Below are positions 62,232-64,000 of a stretch of 64,000 nt of DNA, piece after piece. Made by a program: the position numbers and the translations under genes. Origin of the DNA: Rhizobiales bacterium GAS188 (GTDB lineage: Bacteria > Pseudomonadota > Alphaproteobacteria > Rhizobiales > Beijerinckiaceae). Numbering within the stretch: position 1 is the stretch's first letter; each line of letters begins with the position of its first letter. The notes under the pieces are model-generated. The model saw nothing but the letters and a program-made list of their open reading frames with translations. It ran no database searches and was not told the origin of the DNA. The stretch lies in the NCBI GenBank assembly GCA_900104855.1, contig FNSS01000001.1, positions 2,666,001-2,730,000 on the forward strand. The letters run 5' to 3'.

Positions 62232-62939
62232 ATGCTCGAAATCGACGACATCCACTGCTATTACGGCGACAGCTATATCCTGCAGGGCTTGTCGCTCAGC
62301 GTGGAGCCCGGCGAGATCGTCGCCGTGCTCGGCCGCAACGGCGTCGGCAAGACCACCCTGCTCAGCTCGATCATCGGCTTCGTGTCGCCGCGCAGGGGCG
62401 CAATGCGCTTCGAGGGTCGCGACATCATGGGTCTTTCGCCCGAGCGGATCGCCAGGCAGGGCATCGCGCTCGTGCCGCAAGGCCGGCGCGTCTTCGCCTC
62501 GCTGACGGTCGCCGAGACGCTGGCCATCGCGGCGCGGCGTATGGATCAAGCCAGGGCAGGGCGGAACTGGTCGGTCGAACGGGTCTATGAGGCCTTCCCG
62601 CGCCTGCGCGAGCGCCGCGACTACCGCGCCGCCAATCTTTCCGGCGGCGAGCAGCAGATGCTGGCGACCGGCCGGGCGCTCATCGCCAATCCGACGCTCA
62701 TCCTTCTCGACGAGCCGACCGAGGGCCTGTCGCCGCTCCTGGTGCGCGAGCTTCAGGGCGTCCTGCGCCAGCTCAAGGACGAGGGCGTGACCATGCTGCT
62801 CGTGGAGCAGCGCATCAATTTCGCGCTGGCGCTTGCCGATCGCGTCTATCTGATGAGCAAGGGCAGGATCGCCGACGAGACGACGCCCGGTGGCTTGCGC
62901 GCCGATGCCGCCATGCGGCAGCTTTATCTCGGCGTATGA
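62232..62939 (+). CDS. livF: Branched-chain-amino-acid-type ABC transporter ATPase (LivF-like), locus 3
   Basis: A 235-residue ATPase: CYYGDSYILQGLSLSVEPGE, Walker A GRNGVGKTT, VPQGRRVFASLTVAETL, signature LSGGEQQMLATGRAL, Walker B LILLDEPTEGLS and switch MLLVEQRINFALALADRV. ATG 62232 is 12 bases after livG. Last gene of the third Liv operon; a hairpin at 63086-63119 follows. Confidence 0.94.
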   Translation: MLEIDDIHCYYGDSYILQGLSLSVEPGEIVAVLGRNGVGKTTLLSSIIGFVSPRRGAMRFEGRDIMGLSPERIARQGIALVPQGRRVFASLTVAETLAIAARRMDQARAGRNWSVERVYEAFPRLRERRDYRAANLSGGEQQMLATGRALIANPTLILLDEPTEGLSPLLVRELQGVLRQLKDEGVTMLLVEQRINFALALADRVYLMSKGRIADETTPGGLRADAAMRQLYLGV

Positions 62940-63085
62940 GGCGTCTCGACCAACAGCGATAGCCCGGCAGTAGGTAGCAACCTCACCTTAAGAGGTATTG
63001 CCCCCTTCGGCGAAATTGGTAGGCTTAGGCTCCGGCCGATGCCCCCCAACGGCCGGCAGAACAAGAAGACTATCTGCAAAATCTA

Positions 63086-63119
63086 GGCCCGGCTTGTTGA
63101 CCCCCTCCTCAGCCGGGCC
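63086..63119. terminator. Bidirectional terminator-like hairpin
   Basis: GGCCCGGCT (63086-63094) pairs with AGCCGGGCC (63111-63119) across a 16-base loop, followed by GTTTCATT. The stem is strong, the T tract weak. It sits between the ends of the convergent livF and amidohydrolase genes. Confidence 0.6.
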
Positions 63120-63122
63120 GTT

Positions 63123-64000
63123 TCATTGTCGCCCCACATAGCGATGCAGGCCGAGCTCCTGCGCCCAGATGCGCTTATCGGCGTCGAGGATATGGGGCCG
63201 CAGCTTCGCGGTACGCGCCATCACGGCCTCCGCGTCCTGGCGAAAGCCCACCATCACCGCATCGAGCTCGGTGCGTAGCGCTGCCTCGTCGAGGCTCAGG
63301 ATCTTGCGGTCGCGCATCACCACGCGCCCATCGATGATCACGGTCTCGACGCCGCGTCCTCCTTCGCCATAGACGAGCTGGCGGGCGGCGCTGTTGAACG
63401 GCACATAGACCGGGTCGGTCAGGTCGAGCAGCACGAGGTCGGCGCGGCCGCCGACACGGATCGTCCCGATCTCCTTTTCCATGCCGGCCGTGCGCGCCCC
63501 GCCGATGGTCGCGGCGCGGATGGCGTCGATCGCATCGGGGGGCCCTTCGCTCGGATCGCTGACGGCGGCGAGCAGCGTGAACAGCTTCATCGCCTGGAAG
63601 ATGTTCTGCGCGTCCGAGCAGCTGCAATTATCGCAGCCGAGCGCGAGATTGATTCCGGCCTGGAGCAGGGGCCGGATGGGGGCGACGCCGTTCTTGGTCT
63701 TGAGGTTGCTCAAGAGATTGAGGACGACGTTGACGCCCTTCGCCGCGAGCACGGCGATTTCCGCGTCGTCGAGCCAGACGCCATGCGCCAATGTGAGCCT
63801 CGGGCCCAACAGGCCGACGGCGTCGAGATAGGCAATGAGCGACCCTCCATAGGCCGCGAAGGCGCTGCGCGCATGCAAAGCCTCGGCGCGCGAGATGCAG
63901 ATATGCGAGTAGACCGGGAGGTCGAAGCGCTTGGCGAGATCGGCCAGAGCTTCGAGCAGCGCCCGGCTGCAGCGCTCCGGGCTCGACGGCGACACGGCGA
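63123..64000 (-). CDS. Amidohydrolase / cytosine deaminase-like protein, C-terminal part
   Basis: The last 290 or so residues of a metal-dependent amidohydrolase (the start lies beyond the right edge). Visible: VYSHICISRAEALHARSAFA (metal-site His region), LAHGVWLDDAEIAVLAAKGV with the HG.W motif, VVLNLLSNLKTKNGVAP and LALGCDNCSCSDAQNIFQ with the conserved Asp, then a C-terminal TIRVGGRADLVLLDL beta sandwich. It resembles triazine hydrolases and SAH/MTA or guanine-type deaminases; substrate unknown. HL/HI in place of the usual HxxE may be worth checking. Confidence 0.88.
   Translation of the reverse strand, partial: AVSPSSPERCSRALLEALADLAKRFDLPVYSHICISRAEALHARSAFAAYGGSLIAYLDAVGLLGPRLTLAHGVWLDDAEIAVLAAKGVNVVLNLLSNLKTKNGVAPIRPLLQAGINLALGCDNCSCSDAQNIFQAMKLFTLLAAVSDPSEGPPDAIDAIRAATIGGARTAGMEKEIGTIRVGGRADLVLLDLTDPVYVPFNSAARQLVYGEGGRGVETVIIDGRVVMRDRKILSLDEAALRTELDAVMVGFRQDAEAVMARTAKLRPHILDADKRIWAQELGLHRYVGRQ

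Overview
The window is about 64 kb of GC-rich chromosome. It looks like an alphaproteobacterium of the Rhizobiales (Hyphomicrobiales) type: tlpA-argH-lptM, rpmH-rnpA-yidC-yihA and hpf-ptsN are rhizobial gene orders, there are three branched-chain-amino-acid type (Liv) ABC loci, and the intergenic space is full of rhizobial-style palindromic repeats. I cannot place it to genus from sequence alone. Most of the window is housekeeping and catabolic; no prophage, CRISPR array, rRNA or tRNA was recognised.

Layout. 1-3.8 kb: end of a thiolase, a hotdog thioesterase, cysK (-) and pckA (+). 3.8-13 kb: a coherent locus with a complete Liv-type importer (livF, livG, livM, livH and a binding protein, all -) behind a DUF1445 (D-glutamate cyclase-like) gene, a divergent LysR regulator with a clear T-N11-A box, and pxpB-pxpC-pxpA (5-oxoprolinase). 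It is probably for uptake and use of 5-oxoproline or a related compound. 13-20.4 kb: der, a small secreted protein, rpmH-rnpA-yidC-yihA, then modBC without modA. 20.6-28.8 kb: an omega-amino-acid aminotransferase, hpf-ptsN, class I fumarase, a DUF1289 protein, divergent cobS/cobT and a binding protein. 29.1-30.8 kb: an incomplete Liv set (permease plus one ATPase). 30.9-37.2 kb: NfeD/stomatin pair, a cupin protein, and glcD-glcE-glcF (glycolate oxidase). 37.3-43.9 kb: tlpA, argH, lptM, an ArsR-type regulator divergent from a flavin reductase, secE-nusG, and a DUF3291-like protein.

The accessory part is 43.9-58 kb. An IS110-family element (about 44.09-45.40 kb) sits exactly inside a REP palindrome, and the empty target can be rebuilt from the flanks with a shared CT core. 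Its 5' non-coding end holds short segments matching both target halves and both element ends, as expected of a bridge RNA. Next to it is a 1451-residue protein built of 8-residue Leu/Thr-rich repeats in a 105-residue (about 315 bp) higher-order repeat. Then follow a large SPFH protein, a GST, a degenerate GGDEF protein that keeps an RxxD I-site motif, a Phd/PemK-like toxin-antitoxin pair with a palindromic operator, a stand-alone TSCPD-like protein, a VOC protein and an AraC regulator. 58.3-62.9 kb holds a third, complete Liv operon; the right edge cuts an amidohydrolase.

At least four repeat families occupy the gaps, and several genes have stop codons or C-terminal tails inside such repeats.
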